Notes: generated from the letters alone by a model not told the origin. 64,000 nt of DNA from Verrucomicrobiota bacterium (GCA_030830965.1 JAURLX010000030.1:1-64000), one strand, 5' to 3'; positions 15,055 to 23,687 are shown, counted from the first letter of the stretch. Program-made: numbers and translations.

Positions 15055-17751
15055 TCAGCGGTATCCGCCCATCCATTCGACGATGTCAGCCACATCCTGG
15101 GCGGTCAGACCAAGCTGGTCGGCCGAGAGCATCAGGGAACGGGTCATGCGGGACTGGCCCGCCGTGCGATCCCGGGGCACCATCTGAGTCGTGCCGCCGG
15201 TGGAGACGATGACGAGAGGATCCTGGCCCGACAGCAGGCGACCGTCGATCTGGCCGGCGTTCTTCTTGAGACGGACGGTCACGCCCTCGTAACCCAGGGC
15301 GATGGAGTCGGACGGCTCGACGATGGAACGAACGGCCGCCTCCCTTCCCTGGCGGTCCACGAAGCCCTTCAGCTCGGGCGCGTAGGAGCCAGGGCCGTTG
15401 CCAGCGACCTGATGGCACATGGTGCAGCGCTGCACGAGCTGGGCGCCCCGGGCGGCGTCGCCCTGCTTATCCAGCACGTCCTTGACGGAATAGGTGGGGG
15501 CGCCGGCCGGCTCGGGGACCACCACTGGATTCACGACGATCTTGGCAGGGTCGTAGACGCCGGCCTTCTTGAGTTCGGCTCGCACATCGAAAGCGGACCA
15601 GGACCCGGTCATGCGCATCAGCGCCCAGCGGGCCGCCTCGTCCTTGACGGGTGAGCCATCGGCGGAGAGCGCGATGGTGGCGAGGGCTGCCTCGCGGCTT
15701 TCGATGAAGGAGATGGTCTCCAGGGCGAGGGAGCGCTGGTCCGCGGCCAACTTGGGCGAGGAAGCGCGGGCGCGGAGGTCGGGCAGGGCGTCGGCGGGAT
15801 GAAGGATCCAGGCGATGCGCGCGAGCTGCGGGCTCCACGCCTCCGCGGAGGGGGCGGCAAGGGCCTTGCGTACGGCGGACCATACGGCGTCCTCCTTGCC
15901 CCGGGCGGCGACACCGAAGGAGGCGACGGAATTCTTGTCGGCGACGTCCAGGCGACGCGCGAGCTCAACGATGACGGGGAGGGCCTTGTCCGCCGGAGCG
16001 CCGAGGAGGGAGGTGGCCACGTCGCGCCTCACGGCGACATCCGGGTCGGACGCCAGCGAGGCGGCTAGGGGAACTGGGTCATGTCCGGCGGCGCGCAGGG
16101 AGCGGAAGGCGAGCTGGCGCTGCACGGGGTCGGCGTCCTTCAGTCGCTCACGGACCCGGGCCAGCCCCTCCTGGCCGAGATGCGGAAGCAGCCAGACGGC
16201 GCGGGCGGCGACGTAGGGGTTCGAGTCGCGAAGGACCTCGAGGACCTCGGGCAGGGCCTTGGCGCCGAATCCCTTGAGCGCGTTGAACCCGAGATGACGG
16301 ACGTGCACGGCGGGATTGCGGAGAGCGGCGGCGGCGCCGGCGGGCGTGGCGAGGTCGAGCCGCGGCACGACCGACTTGAAACCCTTGGGCGCGATTCGGT
16401 AGATGGCCCCGGTGCAGGTGTCGTCGAGGGTCTGGTGGCCGCCGACGCGCGAGTCATACCAGTCCGCGACGTAAACCGCGCCGTCGGGCCCGACCGCGAC
16501 GTCGGAAGGGCGGAACAGGATGTGCTGGGCGGGGGCGTCTCCGGCCTTCAGCTTATGGAAGTCCGTGCCCTGGAACTCGCGGCCGGGATTGGACGTGACA
16601 AAGTCGGCGCGGGTGCGCTCGCTGAGGGCGAAGGCCCCCTTCTCCGGACGGAGCTTGTAGGCGAGGACGGTGTTGCGGGAGGGTTCGCAGTTGAGGAGCG
16701 TGCCGATCCAGGAGTCGCCGAGGGCGCCGTTCTCGTAGATGGTGATGCCGGTCGGAGAGCCGGAGCCGTAGACGTCGCCGACATCCATCGTGTCGGGGTC
16801 GTCCTGACGCCAGTGGGCACGGGGGGTGGGCTGTCCGAGACGGCGCACGGATCCGTAACCCTGGGCGGCGTAGGTGGTGTAGCCGGCGGTGCCGCGCTCC
16901 ATCACGAAGGACGTTCGGCAGCTGCTAGAGTCGTCGTTGTCCCCTTGGAAGAGGTCCCCGAAGGAAGACGGGAAGTGCTCGAAGCTGTTACGGTAGCCGT
17001 TGCCGATGATCTCGGCGCCGGAGCCGTCGATGTTCATGCGGGCGGAAAAGCCGGAGGACCAGACGAAGCCGTCGTCGCTGGCCTTTCCGGCCTCGGCCTT
17101 GGCGTCGAAGGGCCAGGCGCCGCCGCGCTGGTCGACATAGCCGCTCGCGACGCGGAAGGTGCGACCGGACTTGTCCTTGAAGACGGCGCCGCAGTTGCCG
17201 GCGTTGAGGTAGAACTTGCCGTCGGGCCCGGTGACGAGCGCATGCAGCGAGTGGTCGTGGTCCTGCCCGCCGAAGCCGGTGAGGAACTCCTCGCGGCGGT
17301 CAACCGCGGGGTCGAACTTGCCGTCGCGATTGACGTCGGTGAACTTGTAGATGGTCGGCGCATGCGACACGTAGACGACATTGTCGATGACCGCGATGCC
17401 GAGCGGGGAGGTCCAACCGGGGTCCTGGACGAAGGTCTGGACGGAGTCCGCCCGACCGGCGCCCTTGGTGTCGCTGAGGACGATCACGCGGTCTCCCTCG
17501 GGTCGTCGCTTGCCCCCCTTGTTGTAGACGCGGTAGTTGACGCCCTCGTTGACCCAGAGCCGTCCCTGGGCGTCGAAGTCGATGTTGGTCGGATTGGCCA
17601 GCATCGGCGAACGGGCCCAGACGGTGATCTCAAGGCCTTCGGGCAACTTGAAGACGCCGGCGGGGAGCGAACCTCCCTCGGAAGGCTTGTAAGGTTCGGG
17701 CGCTCCAGAAAGCGCGGCGGCGGCCAGCAGAGGAAGTAAGCGGGGCGACAT
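15055..17751 (-). CDS. Secreted PVC-type dehydrogenase with HEAT repeats and c-type heme domain
   Basis: This 898-residue exported protein has three parts. After a signal peptide (MSPRLLPLLAAAALSG) comes a sorbosone-dehydrogenase-like beta-propeller (about residues 25-450, with NPTNIDFDAQGRLWVNEG and GPDGKFYLNAGN). A HEAT-repeat region follows (about 470-700). A C-terminal cytochrome-c domain has one heme motif CTMCH near residue 775. This architecture is characteristic of Planctomycetes and Verrucomicrobia and is thought to oxidise sugars or polyols and pass electrons to heme; the substrate is unknown. It is the last of three minus-strand genes with an epimerase-like protein and a PQQ-type dehydrogenase. 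Confidence 0.85.
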   Translation of the reverse strand: MSPRLLPLLAAAALSGAPEPYKPSEGGSLPAGVFKLPEGLEITVWARSPMLANPTNIDFDAQGRLWVNEGVNYRVYNKGGKRRPEGDRVIVLSDTKGAGRADSVQTFVQDPGWTSPLGIAVIDNVVYVSHAPTIYKFTDVNRDGKFDPAVDRREEFLTGFGGQDHDHSLHALVTGPDGKFYLNAGNCGAVFKDKSGRTFRVASGYVDQRGGAWPFDAKAEAGKASDDGFVWSSGFSARMNIDGSGAEIIGNGYRNSFEHFPSSFGDLFQGDNDDSSSCRTSFVMERGTAGYTTYAAQGYGSVRRLGQPTPRAHWRQDDPDTMDVGDVYGSGSPTGITIYENGALGDSWIGTLLNCEPSRNTVLAYKLRPEKGAFALSERTRADFVTSNPGREFQGTDFHKLKAGDAPAQHILFRPSDVAVGPDGAVYVADWYDSRVGGHQTLDDTCTGAIYRIAPKGFKSVVPRLDLATPAGAAAALRNPAVHVRHLGFNALKGFGAKALPEVLEVLRDSNPYVAARAVWLLPHLGQEGLARVRERLKDADPVQRQLAFRSLRAAGHDPVPLAASLASDPDVAVRRDVATSLLGAPADKALPVIVELARRLDVADKNSVASFGVAARGKEDAVWSAVRKALAAPSAEAWSPQLARIAWILHPADALPDLRARASSPKLAADQRSLALETISFIESREAALATIALSADGSPVKDEAARWALMRMTGSWSAFDVRAELKKAGVYDPAKIVVNPVVVPEPAGAPTYSVKDVLDKQGDAARGAQLVQRCTMCHQVAGNGPGSYAPELKGFVDRQGREAAVRSIVEPSDSIALGYEGVTVRLKKNAGQIDGRLLSGQDPLVIVSTGGTTQMVPRDRTAGQSRMTRSLMLSADQLGLTAQDVADIVEWMGGYR

Positions 17752-17815
17752 GGTGGGAAGAGAATTACTACATCCCGCCCCCCTGCAAGTTCCAGCCTAT
17801 CTTTAAGGCCCGCCT

Positions 17816-18718
17816 TCAGGCCCACCAACGTCGCAGCACATCGAGATCCCGACGCGTCGCCTCGATGGCCTCCCGGACATGGCTTTCATCGGAAACAGAC
17901 CCCTTCAGATACTCGACATGCAGGCAGACCGGCCCCTTGAAGCCCGCAGCCCGGAGCCGCGAGACGCTCTCCGGGGCGACCTGACCGGCCCCCAGAGGAC
18001 AACCTTCGGGAACCCTTCCCTTCCAGCTGAAGTCCTTGAAATAGGCCATGCCGATGCGCTCGGACGCCAGCATGAGCTCGTTGGGCCAGGAGAGACCTCC
18101 CTCGACCGTGACATGGAAAAGGTCGAATGCCCAAGCGAGGTCCGCAGGGGCGTGCTCGCGCATGAGGCCGGCCATGTCCCAGATGCCGGCTCCGACATAC
18201 TTCGCCCCCGAATGATTCTGATAGCAGGGCTGGATGCCGATCTGGCGGGCGAGGGCGACCAGTTCGGCCAGACGCGGACGGATCTCTTCCAACTGGGCCC
18301 AGGGAGAGCGACCCGCCGCGTAGGAGTACCACTTCATCCGGAAGCGAGGAATCCCGAGGGCGCGGGCGGTCCGAAGCACCTGCTCGGTCCGCGAGACCTT
18401 GTCCACCGCATTGATGTCCGTGGTGAGCATGGTGATGGAAAGCCCTCTCGAGCGGAGCGCCTCGACGAGACGGGGCAGACCGTCCTCGACGGCCTCCGGC
18501 TCGACGTGCCCGCCCTTGCGGACGGGGGCCTCCACGCCAGAGAAGCCGAGCTCGGCGACGATGTCGGCCACGCGGCCGAAAGGCAGGCCGACGAGATGCT
18601 TCGTGAAAACGCTGAACTGTGGGGCCGGACGCGAGCCTTCGGCGGCGGCCAGCGAAGGAAGCGCCGCGCCGCCCAGCAGACCGGCGGCGTTGCGGAGCAG
18701 GGCTCTTCGGGTCAGCAT
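17816..18718 (-). CDS. Exported sugar phosphate isomerase/epimerase-like TIM-barrel protein
   Basis: This 300-residue protein has an N-terminal Tat-type signal (LTRRALLRNAAGLLGGAALP) and an AP-endonuclease-2/xylose-isomerase-like TIM barrel (VADIVAELGFSGVEAPVRKGGHVEPE; later DLAWAFDLFHVTVEGG and CLHVEYLKGS with likely metal-binding Glu, His and Asp). Export with a twin-arginine signal suggests that metal is loaded in the cytoplasm. It lies 4 bp after the sugar dehydrogenase gene and 64 bp before the CxxCH dehydrogenase, so a role in periplasmic sugar epimerisation or oxidation is inferred. The substrate is not known. Confidence 0.8.
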   Translation of the reverse strand: MLTRRALLRNAAGLLGGAALPSLAAAEGSRPAPQFSVFTKHLVGLPFGRVADIVAELGFSGVEAPVRKGGHVEPEAVEDGLPRLVEALRSRGLSITMLTTDINAVDKVSRTEQVLRTARALGIPRFRMKWYSYAAGRSPWAQLEEIRPRLAELVALARQIGIQPCYQNHSGAKYVGAGIWDMAGLMREHAPADLAWAFDLFHVTVEGGLSWPNELMLASERIGMAYFKDFSWKGRVPEGCPLGAGQVAPESVSRLRAAGFKGPVCLHVEYLKGSVSDESHVREAIEATRRDLDVLRRWWA

Positions 18719-18722
18719 GGAA

Positions 18723-19982
18723 TCACTTGCGCACGATGCGCTTCACTTGCCCAGCCAGACTGGCCACGAGGACGTCGCCATTGGACGGGTCATGCCCGAA
18801 ACCAGCGACGGTGAGGTCCTTGGCGATCTGCTCGGACTGCCAGGCGCCGCCTTTCTTGCGCAACGCGAAGATGCGGCCGGAGGCGAAGTCTCCGAAAACA
18901 TAGGCTCCCTCGAGGCCCGGGACGCGGTCGCCGCGGCAGACGACGCCGCCGGTGACGGAGTTGCCGAGCTTGCGGTCATACTCGTGGATCGGGGCCTGGA
19001 ATTTGCTCGCGGTGTGATCCCCCTTGGAGGGCATGGCCTTCTTGCCGCCGGCGTCCTTCTTGTTGAAGACATGGTCACCTTCGAGCACCGACCAGCCGTA
19101 ATCGCCGCCTGGAACAAGGATGTCGATCTCCTCGTACAGGTTCTGCCCGACGTCGCCGGCGTAACAGACCCCGGTCTTGGGATCGAAGGAGAACCTCCAA
19201 GCGTTGCGCAGGCCTGTGGCCCAGATTTCGGTCCTGACCTTGGCGGGGTCGACCTCCAGCCCGCGGTGGCTCCGGGCCCCCACGAAGGGGTTGTCCGAGG
19301 GGACATGATAGGCCGGCTTGCCGTCGGGGAGGCTGCCCACCGCGGGGTGAGGGTTCGGAGCAAGATTCCGGTCCAGGCGGTCCACATCGATGCGGAATAC
19401 GGCGGCGAGGAAACGGTCGGCGATCTGACGGGCGGAATCGTAAGGATCTCCCCCTCCCCCACCGTCACCGGCGGAGATATACAGATACCCGTCGGGTCCG
19501 AAGTGAAGGTCACCCCCGTTATGATTTCCAGCGGGGTCTTGCTGGCTGATCAGGACTTGCTCCGTTGTCGGGTCGACCTGCAGGGAAGATGCGTCCGAGA
19601 GACGGAAGGATGAAACCCGCTGGTGGAGCTTGCCGTCTATCTTAAGACTGTAATATACATAGACTTGCGAATTCTTTGCATACTGAGGATGCAGAGCGAC
19701 TCCGAGAAAGCCGCACTCCCCACCCACCTCTAACTTGCCGTCTCTGGGCTGCGTGATGTCGAAGATCTTCCTCTTGGTCTGGACGGCCGACCCGAGGCCC
19801 TCGACCACCTGCAGGGTTCCGTTCTTTTCAACCACCAGAAGCCGCTGTTTGTCGCCAGGCACCGGACTGATGGCGACGGGCTGACTGAAGAACAGCTTCG
19901 GGAAGGCCGGCTCCAGCGCGACCTCGGCGGGGAGAGGGGCACGGACAGCGACCGCAAGCAAGGACAGGGCTATGATGCGCAT
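18723..19982 (-). CDS. Secreted PQQ-type glucose/sorbosone dehydrogenase-like protein
   Basis: This 419-residue protein has a signal peptide (MRIIALSLLAVAVRAPLPAE) and a six-bladed propeller of the soluble glucose/sorbosone dehydrogenase family. Typical segments are CGFLGVALHPQYAKNSQVY, NHNGGDLHFGPDGYLYISAG and YGWSVLEGDHVF. Family members oxidise aldoses with PQQ. The ATG at 19982 was chosen because it opens the signal peptide; upstream in-frame sequence is intergenic. A stretch around 19620-19690 is unusually AT-rich for this genome. It is the first gene of the module. Confidence 0.8.
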   Translation of the reverse strand: MRIIALSLLAVAVRAPLPAEVALEPAFPKLFFSQPVAISPVPGDKQRLLVVEKNGTLQVVEGLGSAVQTKRKIFDITQPRDGKLEVGGECGFLGVALHPQYAKNSQVYVYYSLKIDGKLHQRVSSFRLSDASSLQVDPTTEQVLISQQDPAGNHNGGDLHFGPDGYLYISAGDGGGGGDPYDSARQIADRFLAAVFRIDVDRLDRNLAPNPHPAVGSLPDGKPAYHVPSDNPFVGARSHRGLEVDPAKVRTEIWATGLRNAWRFSFDPKTGVCYAGDVGQNLYEEIDILVPGGDYGWSVLEGDHVFNKKDAGGKKAMPSKGDHTASKFQAPIHEYDRKLGNSVTGGVVCRGDRVPGLEGAYVFGDFASGRIFALRKKGGAWQSEQIAKDLTVAGFGHDPSNGDVLVASLAGQVKRIVRK

Positions 19983-20152
19983 GGCGACTTCAGGGAGGAG
20001 GATGGGGCGGTGAACCACTTCTGTCGGGGAAAACTTTTTTTGCAAGTCCGACACCCGTCCGGAAGAACTTCGGGCGACCCTTATTTTTCGCTGGTTTAAC
20101 GCGCGGGCATCCTTACAACCGAAGACGCATCAACGCACCAACCAACACCAAC

Positions 20153-20440
20153 ATGTCCAAAGCCCTCACCAAGTCCCAGATCGCCGGAGCCATCGCCGAC
20201 AAGGCCGAAATCTCGAAGAAGCAGGCCACCGAGATCCTCCAGATCATCGCCGAACTCGCCTACAAGAACGCGAAGAACTCCTTCACCCTTCCCGGCCTCG
20301 GCAAGCTCGTCCTCGTGCACCGCAAGGCCCGCACCGGCCGCAACCCCGCCACCGGCGAGACCATCCAGATCAAGGCTAAGCGCGTGGTGAAGTTCCGCGT
20401 GGCCAAGGCCGCGAAGGACGCCATCCTGGGCTCCAAGTAA
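20153..20440 (+). CDS. HU-family DNA-binding protein
   Basis: This 95-residue nucleoid protein bends and compacts DNA. It has the HU dimerisation helices (SQIAGAIADKAEISKKQATEIL) and the beta-arm signature with RKARTGRNPATGETIQI. The proline at the arm tip (RNPATG) is present. The gene is monocistronic: divergent from the sugar dehydrogenase across a 170-bp gap and followed by its own terminator. IHF subunits share the fold, but the N-terminus fits HU better. Confidence 0.92.
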   Translation: MSKALTKSQIAGAIADKAEISKKQATEILQIIAELAYKNAKNSFTLPGLGKLVLVHRKARTGRNPATGETIQIKAKRVVKFRVAKAAKDAILGSK

Positions 20441-20460
20441 TCACGAGAGCAGCTCGCATC

Positions 20461-20490
20461 GAGGGCGTCCCCACGGGGACGCCCTCTTCG
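20461..20490 (+). terminator. Terminator of the HU gene
   Basis: A GAGGGCGTCCCC / GGGGACGCCCTC inverted repeat (effective stem about 11 bp) is followed by TTCGTTT, 20 bp after the HU stop codon. It is a plausible Rho-independent terminator with a weak T-tract. Confidence 0.7.
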
Positions 20491-20557
20491 TTTGCGTGGG
20501 CGCCGAGGTTTGGCTTGCGACCGCGGCCGCACGACGGATTTAATCGAAGGACGCGAG

Positions 20558-20640
20558 GCCCGAGTGGCGAAATGGCAGCCGCAGCTGACTCAAAATCAGC
20601 CGTCTTCACCGACATGAAGGTTCGAGTCCTTTCTCGGGCA
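20558..20640 (+). tRNA. tRNA-Leu (anticodon CAA)
   Basis: The acceptor stem GCCCGAG / CTCGGGC closes an 83-nt class II tRNA. The anticodon arm is GCTGA-CTCAAAA-TCAGC, giving anticodon CAA (codon UUG). A long variable arm (TTCA/TGAA stem) and a GGTTCGAGTCC T-arm are present. The discriminator is A, and CCA is not encoded (ACCG follows). Confidence 0.95.
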
Positions 20641-20649
20641 CCGCGCGCC

Positions 20650-20892
20650 TCAGGACAACGAATAGGCCAGCGCCAGGAGCGCGACGGCTAGCAGCGGCGC
20701 GCATCCCCGCGAGGAGACTTTCTCCCGCCATGACATGCCGCTCCCAGGTAAGCCCGCCGTCACATGCGTGCCGGACTTGCCGACGTTCACCGTCGCACCC
20801 GGCCGTCCGGCCGAAACCGACACCCCCGTCTTCGAGACATTGATCCGGAGCAGTCTCCCCAGGGGGATGATCCGACGGAAACGGAAACCCAT
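20650..20892 (-). CDS. DUF4236 domain small membrane protein
   Basis: This 80-residue protein begins MGFRFRRIIPLGRLLRINVSK and continues SVSAGRPGATVNVGKSGTHVTAGLPGSGMSW, which is the DUF4236 pattern (MGFRFRK...GxRxNxSKSG...G...G...G). A hydrophobic C-terminus (LLAVALLALAYSLS) is probably a membrane anchor. The function of the family is unknown; it is often found in mobile or phage-related contexts. The ATG at 20892 was chosen because the DUF4236 motif starts there; upstream in-frame codons lack similarity. It lies head-on to tRNA-Leu, 9 bp away. Confidence 0.75.
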   Translation of the reverse strand: MGFRFRRIIPLGRLLRINVSKTGVSVSAGRPGATVNVGKSGTHVTAGLPGSGMSWREKVSSRGCAPLLAVALLALAYSLS

Positions 20893-21187
20893 GACCGTTA
20901 GGCTGCCCGCCCGGGCTAGGAAAGCCAGCCTCCGCATCGGGCCCTATGACACGGAGCCCGGCGAGGCGGGCTTGCATCCGGTCGCAAACCCGGCACAACA
21001 ATGGACAGTTCATTCGCAAAGCATCACGAGCAGCCCGTCCACCAGACGACGCTGCACCAACCGAGCCCGCAAGGGATACGGTGGTCTCCGAAGCCGCAAG
21101 GCGACGGGATGAGGGCCCTAAGGCCAAACCAAAAAATCCGGCAGATCCGGGCGTGATGTGGAGCGAAAATCCCCTCCATCCACGACC
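20893..21187. other. Non-coding gap between the DUF4236 gene and the integrase-like fragment
   Basis: About 295 bp with no supportable gene. Short open frames here have no recognisable domain and Arg-rich compositions typical of GC-rich noise. No inverted repeats or duplicated tRNA end were found. Confidence 0.5.
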
Positions 21188-21406
21188 ATGATCAACGCCA
21201 CCGAACAGCACGAAGCCGCCCGCCGATCCCTCCGGATCGACGTCGGAAACCCGCTCCACCACCTCTGGAACAACAACGGGACCTGGTGGGTGCACTACAC
21301 CGAGCACCTGCCCGACTTCACCAAGCGCCGTGTGCGCCGATCCCTTGGCACCCGCGACCAGGAGGAGGCCGTGCGCCGAAGAGACGCCCTGCTCGGGCGG
21401 ATCTGA
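21188..21406 (+). CDS. Small protein resembling an integrase arm-binding N-terminus
   Basis: This 72-residue protein contains LWNNNGTWWVHYTEHLPDFTKRR followed by RRSLGTRDQEEAVRRRDALLGRI. The pattern (W-x-v-h-Y-x-x... RxSLGTrdxxeA...Rrd) resembles the N-terminal arm-type DNA-binding segment of tyrosine recombinases. No catalytic domain follows; the frame stops at 21406, 8 bp before the convergent outer-membrane protein stop. It may be a relic of an integrase, an excisionase-like accessory protein or an independent DNA-binding protein. The proximity of tRNA-Leu fits an old integration site. The ATG at 21188 is the first methionine near the conserved part. Confidence 0.5.
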   Translation: MINATEQHEAARRSLRIDVGNPLHHLWNNNGTWWVHYTEHLPDFTKRRVRRSLGTRDQEEAVRRRDALLGRI

Positions 21407-21413
21407 AGGCGCT

Positions 21414-22283
21414 TCAGAAGCGAGCCCCCACCCGGCCGCCCAGACCCCAGATCGGCCTCACCTCGAAGGAGGAGACCGTGTCGCCGGCATGATGGAAGCT
21501 GTGTCGCGAGAACGGCACGTACTCGGCCTGCGCGCGGAGGAACCAGGTGCCCGACCTCTCGAGGAACTGGGTGACTCCCAGGCGCAGCGGGACTTCGCCC
21601 ACGCTCACGTCGCGGGCGCCGTAGGAGGCGTCCGTGAGCCGGAACATCAGCGTCTCGTAGGCCGCGGTGAAATCGACCGTGGTCGAGCGGTCCGCGGTGT
21701 AGCCGCGGAAAATGATCCCATTTTGAAGGCCGGTCGCCCTCAGCTCCACTTCGCCGAAACCGCAGGGACGCCACACGGCCTTGAGATAGGGGACCGGCAT
21801 CAGCGCCTGCTCGAACCTGTCCTGCGCGATGAGGCCCAGGGCCAGCTCCGTCTCCTTGTCAGGCGACCATTTCCAGGCGCCGCCGAGTCCCCAGCGGAAT
21901 CCATCGGCCAAGGACACGCCAGACTCCGCGGCGGACTCCAGCCCGTAGATCAACTGGAAGGAGCCCCACTGGCGGAAGCCGGTGATGATGACGTCGGTCG
22001 TGTCCAGATAGGAGCTTTCGGTGCCGGCCAGGCCGCCGCCGAAACGGTTGGAATACTCGTACCATTCAAAGTCGAGGGCCGAAGCATCGTCCTGATAGAC
22101 GAGCTCGATGCCGGAGCGCGAACGACCGAAGGTCCCGGCAGCCGGCCCGCCGGTCGTCGCATCGTCCCCCCGACGATGAAAGTCGGCCATCATCGTCCAA
22201 CGCTTCGGAGTCTGCTCAGCGGCGACGATCGATGAGCAAAGACACGCAATCTGCACAACTTTGAACAGAAACTTTCTCGGCAT
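21414..22283 (-). CDS. Putative outer-membrane beta-barrel protein
   Basis: This 289-residue protein has a signal peptide (PRKFLFKVVQIACLCSSIVA) and alternating amphipathic strands rich in aromatic residues (FRQWGSFQLIYGLESA; FRWGLGGAWKWS; LRAQAEYVPFS), ending in Phe (VGARF). This is the profile of an outer-membrane barrel of roughly 12 strands, similar in style to DUF6268 proteins. The function is unknown. It is divergent from amt1, and the shared 87-bp region carries a sigma-54 promoter facing amt1 and a dyad, so a link to ammonium or nitrogen uptake is possible. Confidence 0.7.
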   Translation of the reverse strand: MPRKFLFKVVQIACLCSSIVAAEQTPKRWTMMADFHRRGDDATTGGPAAGTFGRSRSGIELVYQDDASALDFEWYEYSNRFGGGLAGTESSYLDTTDVIITGFRQWGSFQLIYGLESAAESGVSLADGFRWGLGGAWKWSPDKETELALGLIAQDRFEQALMPVPYLKAVWRPCGFGEVELRATGLQNGIIFRGYTADRSTTVDFTAAYETLMFRLTDASYGARDVSVGEVPLRLGVTQFLERSGTWFLRAQAEYVPFSRHSFHHAGDTVSSFEVRPIWGLGGRVGARF

Positions 22284-22304
22284 AAAAAATGAATGAAGCA
22301 GAAA

Positions 22305-22329
22305 GCCCAACGAATCAAGCAGGTTGGGC
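22305..22329. promoter_or_regulatory. 7-bp dyad between the barrel gene and amt1
   Basis: GCCCAAC and GTTGGGC form a perfect inverted repeat with an 11-bp spacer. It lies 15 bp upstream of the amt1 -24 element and 22 bp before the barrel gene start. Read toward the barrel gene it is a hairpin followed by TTTCTGCTTC, so it could be an operator or a 5'-leader attenuator. Confidence 0.5.
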
Positions 22330-22343
22330 GGTTGTATGTTTTT

Positions 22344-22359
22344 TGGCACATAAGATGCT
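22344..22359 (+). promoter_or_regulatory. Sigma-54 promoter of amt1
   Basis: TGGCACATAAGATGCT matches the -24/-12 consensus TGGCACG-N4-TTGCW with the invariant GG and GC exactly 10 bp apart. The predicted start site is near 22370, immediately before the ATG pair at 22371/22374. NtrC-type activation under nitrogen limitation is expected for amt genes. Confidence 0.8.
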
Positions 22360-22370
22360 GACCTTTGTGC

Positions 22371-23645
22371 ATGATGCTTATTTCTGCCGCCCCCAATGCC
22401 GGTGATAACGCCTGGGTCCTCGTCAGCTCCGCCTTGGTCCTGATGATGTGCATACCGGGCCTCTTCCTCTTTTACGGAGGTCTGGTGCGCACCAAGAACG
22501 TGCTGTCCGTCGCCGCCCAGTGCGTGGCGCTGACGGCCCTCGGCCTTCTGATGTGGTGGGGCTTCGGGTACTCGCTGGTCTTCGGCAAGAGTTTCGCCGG
22601 TTCGGCGCTCGGCCACCTGTTCGGAGGCTCCGAGCACTTCGGGCTGGCTGGCATCGGCGCCGAGGCGAGCGCCTATGAGGGACGCATCTCCGGCGGTACC
22701 TTCGCCTTCTTCCAGGCGATGTTCGCGGCCATCACGCCCGCGCTGATCGTGGGCGCCGTGGCGGAGCGCATGAAGTTCTCCGCCGTGATGCTTTTCTCGG
22801 CCCTGTGGACGCTGCTGGTCTACTACCCCGTGGCCCACGCGGTCTGGGGCGCCACCGGAGACTTCGCGGGCCTTGCCAACGCGGAAGCCGGCTTCAAGGC
22901 GGCGGACTTTGCCGGCGGCATGGTCGTGCACATGACGTCAGGCTGGTCCGCTCTCGTGCTCTGCATCCTGGTGGGGCCCCGGGCCGGATTCGGCCGGCAC
23001 GCCATGCCCCCCCACAGCATGGTACTCTGCGTCCTCGGCACGGGCCTGCTCTGGGCCGGATGGTACGGCTTCAACGCCGGCTCGGCCCTGGCCGCCGACG
23101 GGATCGCCGTGCAGGCCTTCATGACCACCAGCCTCGGCGCGGCGGCCGCCACCCTGGTCTGGGCGGCGGTGGAGCGCCTACACCGCGGCAAAATCTCGGT
23201 GCTCGGGCTCTGCTCGGGCGCCATCGCCGGGCTGGCCACGGTCACCAACGCCGCCGGGTTCGTCTCGGCCGGATCGGCGGTGCTGATCGGCTGCCTCGCC
23301 GGAGCCCTCTCCTATGCGGCGTGCTCGGTGCTCAAGCCCAAGCTGGGGTATGACGACGCGCTCGACACCTTCGGCGTGCACGGCGTGGGCGGCACCATCG
23401 GCGCCCTCTGCACCGCGCTGCTCATGGATGCGACGGCCAATCCTGCCGGCGGTGCGCTCGTGCCCCAGGGGCTGGTCACCGGCCAGCTCATCGCGATGGC
23501 CTCCTGCATCGTCTTTTCCTGCGCCCTGACTTGGGTCATCGCCAGAATCGTGGCGGCCGCCGTAGGCCTACGGCCCTCGGAGGAGGAAGAATCCCAGGGG
23601 CTCGACATTACGGACCACGGCGAGGAAGGATATAACCGAGGATGA
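22371..23645 (+). CDS. amt: Ammonium transporter 1
   Basis: This Amt/Rh-family channel conducts ammonium across the inner membrane. The 424-residue protein has about 11 membrane helices. The pore twin histidines are His187 (DFAGGMVVHMTSG, with the preceding conserved Asp) and His337 (FGVHGVGG). GGLVRTKN and AERMKFSAVM are family signatures. It has no extra signal peptide, unlike the other two copies. The start is set at 22371; 22374 is equally possible and a TTG at 22365 would precede the predicted transcript start. The C-terminus GLDITDHGEEGYN is the cytoplasmic tail that contacts GlnK in relatives. Confidence 0.92.
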   Translation: MMLISAAPNAGDNAWVLVSSALVLMMCIPGLFLFYGGLVRTKNVLSVAAQCVALTALGLLMWWGFGYSLVFGKSFAGSALGHLFGGSEHFGLAGIGAEASAYEGRISGGTFAFFQAMFAAITPALIVGAVAERMKFSAVMLFSALWTLLVYYPVAHAVWGATGDFAGLANAEAGFKAADFAGGMVVHMTSGWSALVLCILVGPRAGFGRHAMPPHSMVLCVLGTGLLWAGWYGFNAGSALAADGIAVQAFMTTSLGAAAATLVWAAVERLHRGKISVLGLCSGAIAGLATVTNAAGFVSAGSAVLIGCLAGALSYAACSVLKPKLGYDDALDTFGVHGVGGTIGALCTALLMDATANPAGGALVPQGLVTGQLIAMASCIVFSCALTWVIARIVAAAVGLRPSEEEESQGLDITDHGEEGYNRG

Positions 23646-23687
23646 GGCCGCCGCCGCTCGACGGCGCCTGACCATTTTAACGCAAGA

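Noticed and set aside
20946-21191. Possible protein between the DUF4236 gene and the integrase-like fragment
   Set aside because: The product is Arg/Pro/Lys-rich with no pattern and lies in what looks like spacer.
20558-22283. A duplicated tRNA-Leu end (att site)
   Set aside because: I looked for a second copy of the tRNA 3' sequence in the following 1.7 kb and saw none.
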